The notes beneath the pieces were generated by a model. The model did not search any database, was not told the origin of the DNA, and worked only from the letters and a program-made list of their open reading frames with translations. A stretch of 64,000 nt of DNA, taken from assembly GCA_017549805.1 (NCBI GenBank), contig JAFYNJ010000004.1, forward strand, positions 62,001 through 126,000, written 5' to 3'. The DNA comes from Bacteroidales bacterium. Lineage in GTDB: Bacteria; Bacteroidota; Bacteroidia; Bacteroidales; F082. Below are positions 53,775 to 61,281 of the stretch, one piece after another. Every line of letters starts with the position of its first letter. Positions within the stretch are counted from its first letter, which is position 1. Both the position numbers and the translations under genes were made by a program.

Positions 53775-54604
53775 TGGAAGCTATTAAGATAACTCTCAAC
53801 GACTATGTGCTCTCCGGCGGCGGCGCCAATGGCGAGAGCTATGACCACAAGACCGATCCATCGGTGATGTTGAAACTTTACTTTCCGGGCAAGATCCAAC
53901 AGCCGCTCGACGAGATGAACTTGGCCCGAAAGGTCTATGACATGGGCATCCCCACACCAGAGCCCGGCGAATATGTGGTCACTGAGGACGGCCGCTATGG
54001 CATTCGCTTCAAGCGCATCTTAGGAAAGAAATCCTATTCGCGTGCCACGGCTGACGAACCTGAAAAGGTAGCGCAATTTGCAGACGAATTTGCCCAAATG
54101 TGCCTCAAACTCCATGCTACCCACGTGGACACCAAACAGTTCGAGAATGTCAAGGACCGCTATTACCGCTTGTTGAAGGAGAATCCTTTCTTCACAACGG
54201 CTGAAAAAGACAAGCTGTCCCGTTTCATCGCCAACACGCCCGACGAGGACACCGCCATCCATGGCGACCTCCAATACAGCAATGCCATCTTTGTTGGTAA
54301 CCAACGCTATTTCATCGACTTGGGCGATTTCTGCTGGGGCAACCACCTTTTCGACACGGGAATGGTTTATCTCTGCTGCTGCCTCAGCGACGAGGCCTTC
54401 ATCAAGGAGACCTTCCACATGTCCAAGGCACTGGCCATCCGATTCTGGGAATGCTTTGCAACATCATATTTCGGGAAAGACATCCCGTTAAAGGAAATTG
54501 AAACCTTGATCCGTCCCTTTGCCGGACTCAAGACCTTGATCGTGGAAAGAGACACCAAACGGCCGATGCCCGAAATGCGGGCGGCATTAAAAACCATCTT
54601 ATGA
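53774..54604 (+). CDS. Aminoglycoside/choline kinase-like protein (TIGR02172-like)
   Basis: A 276-residue protein-kinase-like fold. The ATP-binding Lys is in SVMLKLYFPG, the Brenner/catalytic loop is HGDLQYSNAIF (about 156-166) and the metal Asp is in YFIDLGDFCWGN. The N-terminal segment YVLSGGGANGESYDHKTDPS acts as a nucleotide loop. It resembles a group of APH-like proteins of unknown substrate. Being sandwiched between alarmone genes and a phosphatase gene (overlaps of 1 and 4 bases), it may phosphorylate a protein or small molecule of this pathway. That is inference from position. It is not evidence of antibiotic resistance. Confidence 0.82.
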   Translation: MEAIKITLNDYVLSGGGANGESYDHKTDPSVMLKLYFPGKIQQPLDEMNLARKVYDMGIPTPEPGEYVVTEDGRYGIRFKRILGKKSYSRATADEPEKVAQFADEFAQMCLKLHATHVDTKQFENVKDRYYRLLKENPFFTTAEKDKLSRFIANTPDEDTAIHGDLQYSNAIFVGNQRYFIDLGDFCWGNHLFDTGMVYLCCCLSDEAFIKETFHMSKALAIRFWECFATSYFGKDIPLKEIETLIRPFAGLKTLIVERDTKRPMPEMRAALKTIL

Positions 54605-56793
54605 AGTCCGACAAAAAAGACCGTAGAAAGCTCGGCATGGCGATGGGAGCCGGATTGTTGCTGGTGATCGTGGCTGCCCTTACACTAGAGGCCACCTCCA
54701 TCATCCAATACCTCTTTGCCCAAAGGGAAATCAAAAAAGAGGCATCGCTTCGCGCAGAGAGCGAACTGAAAAGTGCCGAGAACAAGATCATGGGGGTTGT
54801 AAACCAAGCCGAAGCCGCCGTTCGCAACAGTCTCTGGGTGGCCGAGTGGTGTCTGGAATATCCCGACAGCCTGGAACGGATTCCCCAGCGTGTGGTGAGC
54901 GAAAACCCTGTCGTCGTCGGATCAACCATGGCATTGGTTCCCGGCTCCAACCCACAATATCCCCTGTATGCCCCATACGTCGCGAGAGACCTGGAGACTG
55001 GTGAGTTGAAGATGCTTTCACTGGCCACGGAAGAATACAACTATCCCGACAAGGAATGGTTTACCAAACCTATTGAACTGAACGACAGCTATTGGTCGGA
55101 ACCCTATTTCGACGAAAATGGCGGCGACATCTTGATGACCACCTTTTCCATGCCGGTAAAAGACAAAAACGGCTCGATAGCAGCCATCCTAACTGCCGAC
55201 ATCTCCTTGGACTGGCTCACGGATCTCATCGGTGAGCTCAAGGTTTATCCCAATGCCTTCAACATGGTCGTCAGCCGTAGCGGACAGATCATGGTATGTC
55301 CTATTGAAACGCTGGTGATGCAAACCACCGTTGATCAGTTCGCCATGGAATCGGAGAACTACGAGGCACTTGACCGTGTCAACCGAGCCATGCTATCCGG
55401 ACAGTCAGGCGAGATGCCCGTCCGCTATCTGGGACAGACCAACCATGTTTATTTTGCTCCCGTGGAGCGAACGGGATGGTCCTTGTCGATTGTGCTTCCT
55501 GAAAAAGACCTCTACAGCGGTGTCCGTCGGATTGGAATGATTGTAAAGCTGCTACAACTGTTGGGGCTTGCCATGCTGATTGTCATTCTCAGGGTGGTGG
55601 CCAAAAACCAAATCAAATACCAGCGCATGAACGAACAGAAGGAGCGGATGGAAAACGAGCTTCATATCGCCAGTGAAATCCAGATGGCCATGATTCCCAA
55701 GACCTTCCCACCATTCCCGGATCGGACAGACTTGGATTTCGCCGCTTCCATCGTTCCCGCCAAGGAGGTGGGAGGCGATCTATACGACTATTTCATCCGG
55801 GACGAGAAGCTGTATTTCTGCATTGGCGACGTCTCCGGAAAGGGCATCCCGGCATCGTTGGTGATGGCTGTCACAAGGAGCCTGTTCAGAGCCACCTCTG
55901 CCCATGAAACCAGCCCCCAACACATTGTAACGGCCATGAACAACACCATGTCGGAGTCGAACGAGAGCAGTATGTTCGTGACCTTTTTCTGTGGCGTGTT
56001 GAATCTGGCCACAGGTCAATTGCATTACTGCAACGCAGGCCACAACCCACCGCTTATCCTCACCAAAGACATCCGTCTTTTGCCCGTTCAAGCCAACATC
56101 CCGATCGGCATACAACACGGATTTGTGTACAACGAGCAAGAGGCGCAGTTGCAATATGACGACTCATTGCTGCTTTATACCGACGGACTCACCGAAGCTG
56201 AGAACATGCAATCGCAACAATTCGGCCTCAAACGAGTGGAATCCGTGCTCCGCACCCGCCGCGGTTCGCAGGAGCATCTGGAGGCGTTGCAGGCGGCAGT
56301 GACAAAGTTCGTGGGCGAAGCACCCCAAAGCGACGACCTCACAATGCTCTTCATCCATTATCTTCCCAAGGAGGACGTTCAGTTTAAGGAACGCCATCTG
56401 GAGCTTCACAACGACATCCGACAGATTCCGAAATTGGCTGAATTCGTTGAGGGCATTGCCCAAGAAAAACAGCTGAACCAGAGCCTTGCCATGGGCATCA
56501 ACTTGGCCCTTGAGGAGGCCGTGAGCAATGTGATGCTGTATGCCTATCCCAAGGAAATGGACGGCTTGGTTGAGGTGGATGCGATTCTGCGCAAGGACTC
56601 GTTGGAGTTCGTCATCACCGACAGCGGAGTGCCTTTTGATCCCACCGCCGCTCCCGAAGTCGATTTCAACATCCCCATTGAGGAGCGTCCCATCGGTGGA
56701 TTGGGCATCCACTTGGTACGACAATTGATGGATACCGTCAACTATGAGCGGAAAGAAGACAAGAACTATTTGAAAATGAAGAAAAATCTATAG
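54601..56793 (+). CDS. Membrane sensor PP2C (SpoIIE-type) phosphatase fused to an RsbW-like ATPase
   Basis: A 730-residue protein. In order: TM1 (about 12-32, GMAMGAGLLLVIVAALTLEA); periplasmic dCache-like sensor (about 40-300, EYNYPDKEWFTKPI, DNGG-type ligand region); TM2 (about 307-330); and a coiled coil (about 340-370). The PP2C/SpoIIE domain (about 375-590) has metal Asps in EVGGDLYDYF, IGDVSGKGIPASLVMA and SDDLTMLFI, and also contains CNAGHNPPLIL and LLYTDGLTEAEN. The C-terminal GHKL ATPase (about 600-730) has LALEEAVSNVMLYAYP (N box), ITDSGVPFDP (G1) and GGLGIHLVRQLMD (G2). It should sense a periplasmic signal, dephosphorylate a STAS protein and bind or rephosphorylate it through the ATPase part. 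Confidence 0.92.
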   Translation: MKSDKKDRRKLGMAMGAGLLLVIVAALTLEATSIIQYLFAQREIKKEASLRAESELKSAENKIMGVVNQAEAAVRNSLWVAEWCLEYPDSLERIPQRVVSENPVVVGSTMALVPGSNPQYPLYAPYVARDLETGELKMLSLATEEYNYPDKEWFTKPIELNDSYWSEPYFDENGGDILMTTFSMPVKDKNGSIAAILTADISLDWLTDLIGELKVYPNAFNMVVSRSGQIMVCPIETLVMQTTVDQFAMESENYEALDRVNRAMLSGQSGEMPVRYLGQTNHVYFAPVERTGWSLSIVLPEKDLYSGVRRIGMIVKLLQLLGLAMLIVILRVVAKNQIKYQRMNEQKERMENELHIASEIQMAMIPKTFPPFPDRTDLDFAASIVPAKEVGGDLYDYFIRDEKLYFCIGDVSGKGIPASLVMAVTRSLFRATSAHETSPQHIVTAMNNTMSESNESSMFVTFFCGVLNLATGQLHYCNAGHNPPLILTKDIRLLPVQANIPIGIQHGFVYNEQEAQLQYDDSLLLYTDGLTEAENMQSQQFGLKRVESVLRTRRGSQEHLEALQAAVTKFVGEAPQSDDLTMLFIHYLPKEDVQFKERHLELHNDIRQIPKLAEFVEGIAQEKQLNQSLAMGINLALEEAVSNVMLYAYPKEMDGLVEVDAILRKDSLEFVITDSGVPFDPTAAPEVDFNIPIEERPIGGLGIHLVRQLMDTVNYERKEDKNYLKMKKNL

Positions 56794-56796
56794 ATC

Positions 56797-57102
56797 ATGG
56801 AATTGATTATCGAAAGACAAAATGAGGTTGTAACGGTGTTTCTAAAGGGCCGCCTCGACACCTTGGCAGCGCAGGAAGTGTCAGACCAGATGGAGAGCCT
56901 GACCGAAGCGACTTCAGGCACCGTAGTGCTGGATTGTACTGAGATGACATACATCTCCAGTTCCGGCCTGCGTCTATTCCTCACACTCCGTAAAGCCGCT
57001 GCCGAAAAAGGAGGCAAAGTCATCGTCCGCGGCATCAACAACGATATCCGCAGCGTGTTTATGATGACGGGTTTCTTGAACTTGTTTGAGATAGAATCCT
57101 GA
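56797..57102 (+). CDS. STAS-domain anti-sigma factor antagonist-like protein
   Basis: A 101-residue single STAS domain. The switch site lies in VVLDCTEMTYISSSGLRLFL (about 47-66). The SSSG there is where RsbV/SpoIIAA are phosphorylated on Ser. It is the natural substrate of the PP2C and GHKL domains encoded 3 bases upstream, so the genes make a partner-switch pair. No RsbW-like stand-alone protein or sigma-B-like factor is in the window. The downstream target is therefore unknown. It converges on the dicarboxylate symporter gene with 11 bases between stops. Confidence 0.93.
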   Translation: MELIIERQNEVVTVFLKGRLDTLAAQEVSDQMESLTEATSGTVVLDCTEMTYISSSGLRLFLTLRKAAAEKGGKVIVRGINNDIRSVFMMTGFLNLFEIES

Positions 57103-57113
57103 CGAACTTGGGG

Positions 57114-58322
57114 TCATAGATTCTTTCCCAAAAATCTTTGCATCACCACGGCGCATGAGGCATCGCCGGTAACGGACATGACGGTGCGCCCCATGTCGAT
57201 GATGCGGTCGATGCCGGCAGCCACTGCCACGCATTCGACAGGGATGCCCGCCGAGGCGAACACCATCGCCATCAAGGCCAAGCTGCCGCCTGGAATGCCT
57301 GGTGTGCCGATGGAAGCCACCGTAGAGGCGAATGCGATGGCCAGATACTGACTCATGGTGAGGTCGATGCCGCAGCAATTGGCCATAAACACCGAAGCCA
57401 CACCCAGATAAATGGCCACGCCGTCCATATTAATCGTCGCACCCAGCGACAGCACAAAACGGCCAATGTCTTTATTGACGCCCAACTTCTCCGTACACTG
57501 CATCGTATAGGGCAAAGTGGCCACCGACGAGTCGCTGGAGAAAGCGAACAGCATGGCGGGCTGCATGCCCTTGAAAAACTTCAGTGGCGAGAGACGACCT
57601 AACAACCCAACCGTAGAGGAATAGACCACTCCTGCGTGGATGAAAAAGCAGAGATAGGCCAAGGCTAAAAGAGCCGCGTAAGAACCCAACACCGCCGGAC
57701 CGTTGTCAACCACCACGGGAGTCAGCATGCAGAACACCCCTATGGGAGCCAGCGCCATGATGTACTCCAAAATCTTGCCCACCACATCATTGAAGCTGAG
57801 CGTCACCTTCCGAGCCATCTCGCCCTTCTCCCCCACATGGACCATGGCGATGCCAAAAAACAAGGCGATCACGATGACCTGCATCATCGCCATCGAACTC
57901 AGTGGCGAGAGGATATTGTTAGGGAACATATTCACCAACTGATCCATCACCGTAAGATGCGGCGTCTCGATGGCAGCCGCTGTCGCATCCGTGCTGATGT
58001 GGATGACCGGCAGGACACCCTTCAGCAAAGAGGGCACAACCAATCCCAACGTCACTGCAAAGAGAGTCGTCGCCATGAAATAGATCAAGGCACGGAGTCC
58101 CAGTTTGCCCACCTTCTTGATGTCGTTCATCGAGAGGATGCCCGCCATGATGGAGAAAAGCACCAAGGGTACAACGATGAACTTCAAAAGGTTCAGGAAG
58201 ATGATGCCGATGGGCTTGATATACTGGTTGACAAAGTCCGCCTGGTTGCGCAATAGCACACCGGCTATTACCGCAAGCACCAAGGCGATGCCAATTTGAG
58301 CGGTTAGGGATGGCTTTTTCAT
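57114..58322 (-). CDS. Dicarboxylate/amino acid:cation (Na+ or H+) symporter, DAACS family
   Basis: About 402 residues from MKKPSLTAQIGIALV (an ATG at 58331 is also possible). The GltP/DctA fold has 8 spans and two re-entrant loops. Family motifs are SSDSSVATLPYTMQC (HP1), GATINMDGVAIYLG (TM7 NMDG Na+ site) and SIGTPGIPGGSLALMAMV (HP2), followed by ECVAVAAGIDRIIDMGRTVM. It imports C4-dicarboxylates or acidic amino acids. The Arg in DRIIDMGRTV would favour acidic side chains. It is monocistronic and convergent with the STAS gene. Confidence 0.93.
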   Translation of the reverse strand: MKKPSLTAQIGIALVLAVIAGVLLRNQADFVNQYIKPIGIIFLNLLKFIVVPLVLFSIMAGILSMNDIKKVGKLGLRALIYFMATTLFAVTLGLVVPSLLKGVLPVIHISTDATAAAIETPHLTVMDQLVNMFPNNILSPLSSMAMMQVIVIALFFGIAMVHVGEKGEMARKVTLSFNDVVGKILEYIMALAPIGVFCMLTPVVVDNGPAVLGSYAALLALAYLCFFIHAGVVYSSTVGLLGRLSPLKFFKGMQPAMLFAFSSDSSVATLPYTMQCTEKLGVNKDIGRFVLSLGATINMDGVAIYLGVASVFMANCCGIDLTMSQYLAIAFASTVASIGTPGIPGGSLALMAMVFASAGIPVECVAVAAGIDRIIDMGRTVMSVTGDASCAVVMQRFLGKNL

Positions 58323-58377
58323 GCAATTCACTTTTTTTGAATTTCAATTCCTAGGGCGTGTCCTCTTGATACTTTGA

Positions 58378-59106
58378 TCATAACACAAAACTCCGAGGGA
58401 AGAAATCGCTGTAGAAACGGCCGTCAGTAGCAGTGAACTTCAAGACGCAATAGTTGGGATCGGTTACGCCGCCGGGGTAGTATTGTTCATCGCCTTCGCG
58501 CCATATCATCTCCTTACTTTGGGCATCCGTCAGCACCTCCATCGTACCCCGAAGCATCATGCCTTTGAAGCCTTCGGCATCGCAGAAATAGACACTGGCC
58601 TTGGGATTCGCTTTATATTGCGCCACGCGGAGCGAGAAGGTGTTGGTTGTAAAATAAAACACCTTGACGCCCTCACGATTTCGAGGCGACAACATCGCTT
58701 TGGTGCATGGGAAGCCCTCCTCGTCAACCGATGAGATATAGGTGATCGGCAATGTGTCAGCCATTTTAGCTATGAGATCTTTGACACCTGCCAATGCTGG
58801 ATTCTCTGGAACATCATCCGCAATCGTCAGTTCCTTGCGCCAACGCTTCAAATGAGGGAAATACATCTTCATCTGGCCGATATATTCTTCCTTTGTGATG
58901 GGTTGGGGAAGCCCCTTGTTGACCTCATCGACAAACTGCGCGCAGAACTCAATCATTTCATCCATCGTGCAGTCATTGGTGAACTTGCCGTCCTTATAGC
59001 AATAGATGCAATAGTCCTCGTTTTTGCTGCCGTCGGCATTGGTGCCGAGCATTTCATCGGTGAGCGGCATCCCGCAGCTCTGACAGAATTTCATTTCTTG
59101 TTTCAT
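58378..59106 (-). CDS. Zinc-ribbon plus pyridoxamine 5'-phosphate oxidase-like flavin protein
   Basis: A 242-residue protein. The N-terminal zinc ribbon binds Zn through KFCQSCGMPLTDEMLG and EDYCIYCYKDG (four Cys), the Zn_ribbon_2 type. After a helical linker the C-terminal split-barrel (about 105-242) matches the PNPOx-like general-stress-protein group: TYISSVDEEGFPCTKAML, FYFTTNTFSLRVAQYKANPK, and ASVYFCDAEGFKGMMLRG. It is likely to bind FMN, F420 or heme. The reaction is unknown. The combination is frequent in anaerobic gut bacteria. Confidence 0.85.
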   Translation of the reverse strand: MKQEMKFCQSCGMPLTDEMLGTNADGSKNEDYCIYCYKDGKFTNDCTMDEMIEFCAQFVDEVNKGLPQPITKEEYIGQMKMYFPHLKRWRKELTIADDVPENPALAGVKDLIAKMADTLPITYISSVDEEGFPCTKAMLSPRNREGVKVFYFTTNTFSLRVAQYKANPKASVYFCDAEGFKGMMLRGTMEVLTDAQSKEMIWREGDEQYYPGGVTDPNYCVLKFTATDGRFYSDFFPRSFVL

Positions 59107-59136
59107 TTCAGTATTTTTATTTAGTCTAGTTCTTTG

Positions 59137-59280
59137 TTAAATTCTATATTTCTTTCCTGGGAAATATTTGTTCACTTTTTTGCAATAGTCAGCGTATTCG
59201 GGATATTTGCCGCTGCTGATTTCTTCGGCGAGACTGGTGCTCCCCAAGAAAAGGACGATCAAAAGCAAGGCTCCGATCAT
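59137..59280 (-). pseudogene. 3' remnant of a DUF1295 (steroid 5-alpha-reductase-like) membrane protein gene
   Basis: From ATG 59280 the frame encodes 47 residues. LIVLFLGSTSLAEEISSGKY and PEYADYCKKVNKYFP match the C-terminal end of DUF1295 proteins. The homology continues a few codons upstream of the ATG (IVNWSMIGALL) into the end of the GNAT gene, where it stops. The rest of the roughly 250-residue DUF1295 protein is gone, so this is a truncated tail left after a deletion or recombination. The ATG overlaps the GNAT stop (ATGA), so a short peptide could still be made. Confidence 0.65.
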
Positions 59281-59906
59281 GCTCCAATTGACAATTGTCC
59301 TGGTAAATGCAACTTCTCCTTCTTTGGGAAGGTGGCTTCATATTTCTCGAAAGCCTCGGGGTTCTCGTCGGCCACAAAATAGCCCTTGGGTGGGCAATAG
59401 GTGCCCTCGCGATTGCCCCAGTAACCCGGGATAAGCTCTTGGGCAAGGAAATAAGGCACCTCTGACTCTCGCGGCTCGGCGTGATAGTGTATCTTCATCT
59501 TGCTGGCCAAGTCGAAACCAGCGTGTTTGTAAAACTCAATGTTTCCCTCCATGCTGATGAGCCCTATGCCCATTTTTTTGGCTTTCTCCAGCGCATAGTT
59601 CAGGAGTCTCAGCCCATACCCCTTGCGTTTGTATTCTGGGGCGATGCTGATGGGTCCGAAAGTCCAAGAAGGAAAGTGGCTGCCGTCGTCAAGGATGATT
59701 TCTGCTTTCGAAAACATCACATGACCGATAATGCGACCTTCTTCCTCCATCACCAAATCCAATTCCGGGATGAAATCGGGGTTGTTTCTATATTGGTTGA
59801 GCACATAATGTTCCGTGCATCCTGGACGATAGACATTCCAGAACGCCTCGCGCGTCAGGTTTTCCACCTCTCGATAGTCTTTTGGTTGTTCTAATTGGAT
59901 ATTCAT
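59277..59906 (-). CDS. GNAT-family N-acetyltransferase (YhbS-like)
   Basis: About 209 residues from MNIQLEQPKDYREVENLTRE. Acetyl-CoA-binding motif A is SIAPEYKRKGYGLRLLNYAL (the R/Q-x-x-G-x-G/A loop as RKGYGL). DLVMEEEGRIIGHVMFSKAE precedes it, and a YhbS-type C-terminal extension follows (YFLAQELIPGYWG, then PKGYFVAD). The acyl acceptor is not known. A much longer frame to 60344 covers the neighbouring gene antisensically in frame and is not real. The last few codons (LPGQLSIGA) run into the DUF1295 remnant, so the original C-terminus may be altered. Confidence 0.88.
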   Translation of the reverse strand: MNIQLEQPKDYREVENLTREAFWNVYRPGCTEHYVLNQYRNNPDFIPELDLVMEEEGRIIGHVMFSKAEIILDDGSHFPSWTFGPISIAPEYKRKGYGLRLLNYALEKAKKMGIGLISMEGNIEFYKHAGFDLASKMKIHYHAEPRESEVPYFLAQELIPGYWGNREGTYCPPKGYFVADENPEAFEKYEATFPKKEKLHLPGQLSIGA

Positions 59907-60406
59907 TGTGATGTTATATTTGTTCTGATAAAATGTCCTTCCTGTATCGCAGCAAAGGTAGCAAAAAAGCAAACTACTGCCGCGGTGTATCTTAAATCGA
60001 TGAAGGAGATTGTCAACGGGAGGATAAACAGCAGCAATCCCGAGATTTTGTTCATGGTGCTGTGAACCGTAACGAATCGTTTTTGAACGACAAAACCAGA
60101 AATGAAATTGATGATTTTGATCAAAGCGATGACGCCTATCCAAATATAGAGCCAAAAGGGGATGTCCAGGATAGGAAGCAGCTTCACCAGACAAGCGATG
60201 ACAAAAACAATATCTGCAATCGTGTCCAACTTGGCGCCCAACTCGCTCGCCGTATGAGTCCGTCTCGCTACCCAGCCATCCACCATGTCGGAAACGCCGG
60301 CGGTAAGGTATAAGGCGTAAAATGCCAGCGAAAACACTGGACAAAACAACAGGGCGATGCTACAGAGAATTCGGATCATCGTTATGCTGTTGGCAAGTGC
60401 TTTCAT
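59903..60406 (-). CDS. CDP-alcohol phosphatidyltransferase family protein
   Basis: A 167-residue membrane enzyme with about 5 spans. The catalytic CDP-alcohol signature D-x2-DG-x2-AR-x8-G-x3-D-x3-D is complete in DMVDGWVARRTHTASELG and the following AKLDTIAD. The family joins a CDP-diacylglycerol to an alcohol such as glycerol-3-phosphate, serine or inositol. The small size and neighbours do not settle which. It overlaps the GNAT start by 4 bases. Confidence 0.9.
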   Translation of the reverse strand: MKALANSITMIRILCSIALLFCPVFSLAFYALYLTAGVSDMVDGWVARRTHTASELGAKLDTIADIVFVIACLVKLLPILDIPFWLYIWIGVIALIKIINFISGFVVQKRFVTVHSTMNKISGLLLFILPLTISFIDLRYTAAVVCFFATFAAIQEGHFIRTNITSQ

Positions 60407-60412
60407 AGGTCA

Positions 60413-60760
60413 TCATGCTTTCTTCTTGTATTTTGTTCGCACAATCTCGTATGAATTGGCAACCAAGTCTTTCAGCAGTTCAGTTTCAATGATTTGCGTC
60501 TCCAGCCCTATCCAATATTTGGCATTGAAGTGGCTATCGGGTGGACAAATCCCTTTGGTGGTTTCCAAAAGCTCGGGGATACAATCGGCTTGGCATTTCA
60601 CGATGACGGTCTTAAAGTCGTCGATATCGCAATAGCAAAACGTGTGACCGTTGACATAAAAGGCCAGCACCGAATCGCCTCCTGGCATCTTGGCGAAGGG
60701 CAACTTTTCTTCAACCTCGCCTAATGAAAGGCAGTATTCACGAAAGGATTCAATATTCAT
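60413..60760 (-). CDS. MmcQ/YjbR family protein
   Basis: A 115-residue protein starting MNIESFREYCLSLGEVEEKL. The family pattern is seen in FREYCLSLGEVEEKLPFAKM, LAFYVNGHTFCYCDID, VKCQADCIPELLE and FNAKYWIGLETQIIETELLK, ending near VANSYEIV. MmcQ/YjbR proteins have a CyaY-like alpha/beta fold and poorly known function. An N-terminal extension to 60958 is a shadow of the flavodoxin gene. Five bases separate it from the flavodoxin stop. Confidence 0.9.
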   Translation of the reverse strand: MNIESFREYCLSLGEVEEKLPFAKMPGGDSVLAFYVNGHTFCYCDIDDFKTVIVKCQADCIPELLETTKGICPPDSHFNAKYWIGLETQIIETELLKDLVANSYEIVRTKYKKKA

Positions 60761-60765
60761 AGTTG

Positions 60766-61275
60766 TCAGTTCATCAAACGACTTTCGCCCCAGGTGTACT
60801 GCGGATAGGCTTTCTTGAGGTCGTTTGCCGAACCTGTCACGCCGCTGCCGCCGCTGGTGGCAAAGACGTTGAGCGTCTTGCCGCTCAAGTCGTGGGCTTC
60901 GATAAAGGTGTTGACGATGGTCGGTGCGGTGTACCACCACACAGGGAAGCCAATCCACACCACATCATAGTCGGCGATGTTCTCGCAGCGGCCCTTGATG
61001 GTGGGACGCGAAGTCTTGTCCTGCATCTCGATGGTCGAGCGTGAGGTCTTGTCGCGCCAGTCGAGGTCGGCGGCGGTGTAAGGCACCTCGGGGATGATTT
61101 CATAAAGGTCGGCGTTAAACTCTTTCGCCAGCTTTTGAGCAGCGGCCTTGGTATTTCCAGTGGCCGAGAAGTAAACTATTAAGGTCTTCATTTCCTTGTT
61201 CTCCTTTTTGTTGTTCTGTGCGCAAGCGGTCAGCATCAGACAGCATGCGGCAATGATTAATGTGATGCGTTTCAT
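60766..61275 (-). CDS. Flavodoxin with lipoprotein-type signal
   Basis: A 169-residue protein. The N-terminus MKRITLIIAACCLMLTAC is a lipoprotein signal (lipobox LTAC). The FMN-phosphate loop follows in MKTLIVYFSATGNTKAAAQK, with DVVWIGFPVWWYTAPTIVNT and VFATSGGSGVTGSAND as the other FMN-contact loops (Flavodoxin_4 type). The protein is either exported to the periplasm as a lipid-anchored flavodoxin or initiated at the internal Met (position about 29) as a cytoplasmic one. The gene lies 6 bases after DUF362. Confidence 0.87.
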   Translation of the reverse strand: MKRITLIIAACCLMLTACAQNNKKENKEMKTLIVYFSATGNTKAAAQKLAKEFNADLYEIIPEVPYTAADLDWRDKTSRSTIEMQDKTSRPTIKGRCENIADYDVVWIGFPVWWYTAPTIVNTFIEAHDLSGKTLNVFATSGGSGVTGSANDLKKAYPQYTWGESRLMN

Positions 61276-61281
61276 AACGTG

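Noticed and set aside
53774-54604. Antibiotic-resistance (aminoglycoside phosphotransferase) annotation
   Set aside because: Only the general kinase fold is shared. The context is stress signalling and the protein lacks features specific to known resistance enzymes.
59907-60344. N-terminal extension of the GNAT frame
   Set aside because: It reads the CDP-alcohol phosphatidyltransferase gene in a second frame; MNIQLEQ at 59906 is the normal GNAT start.
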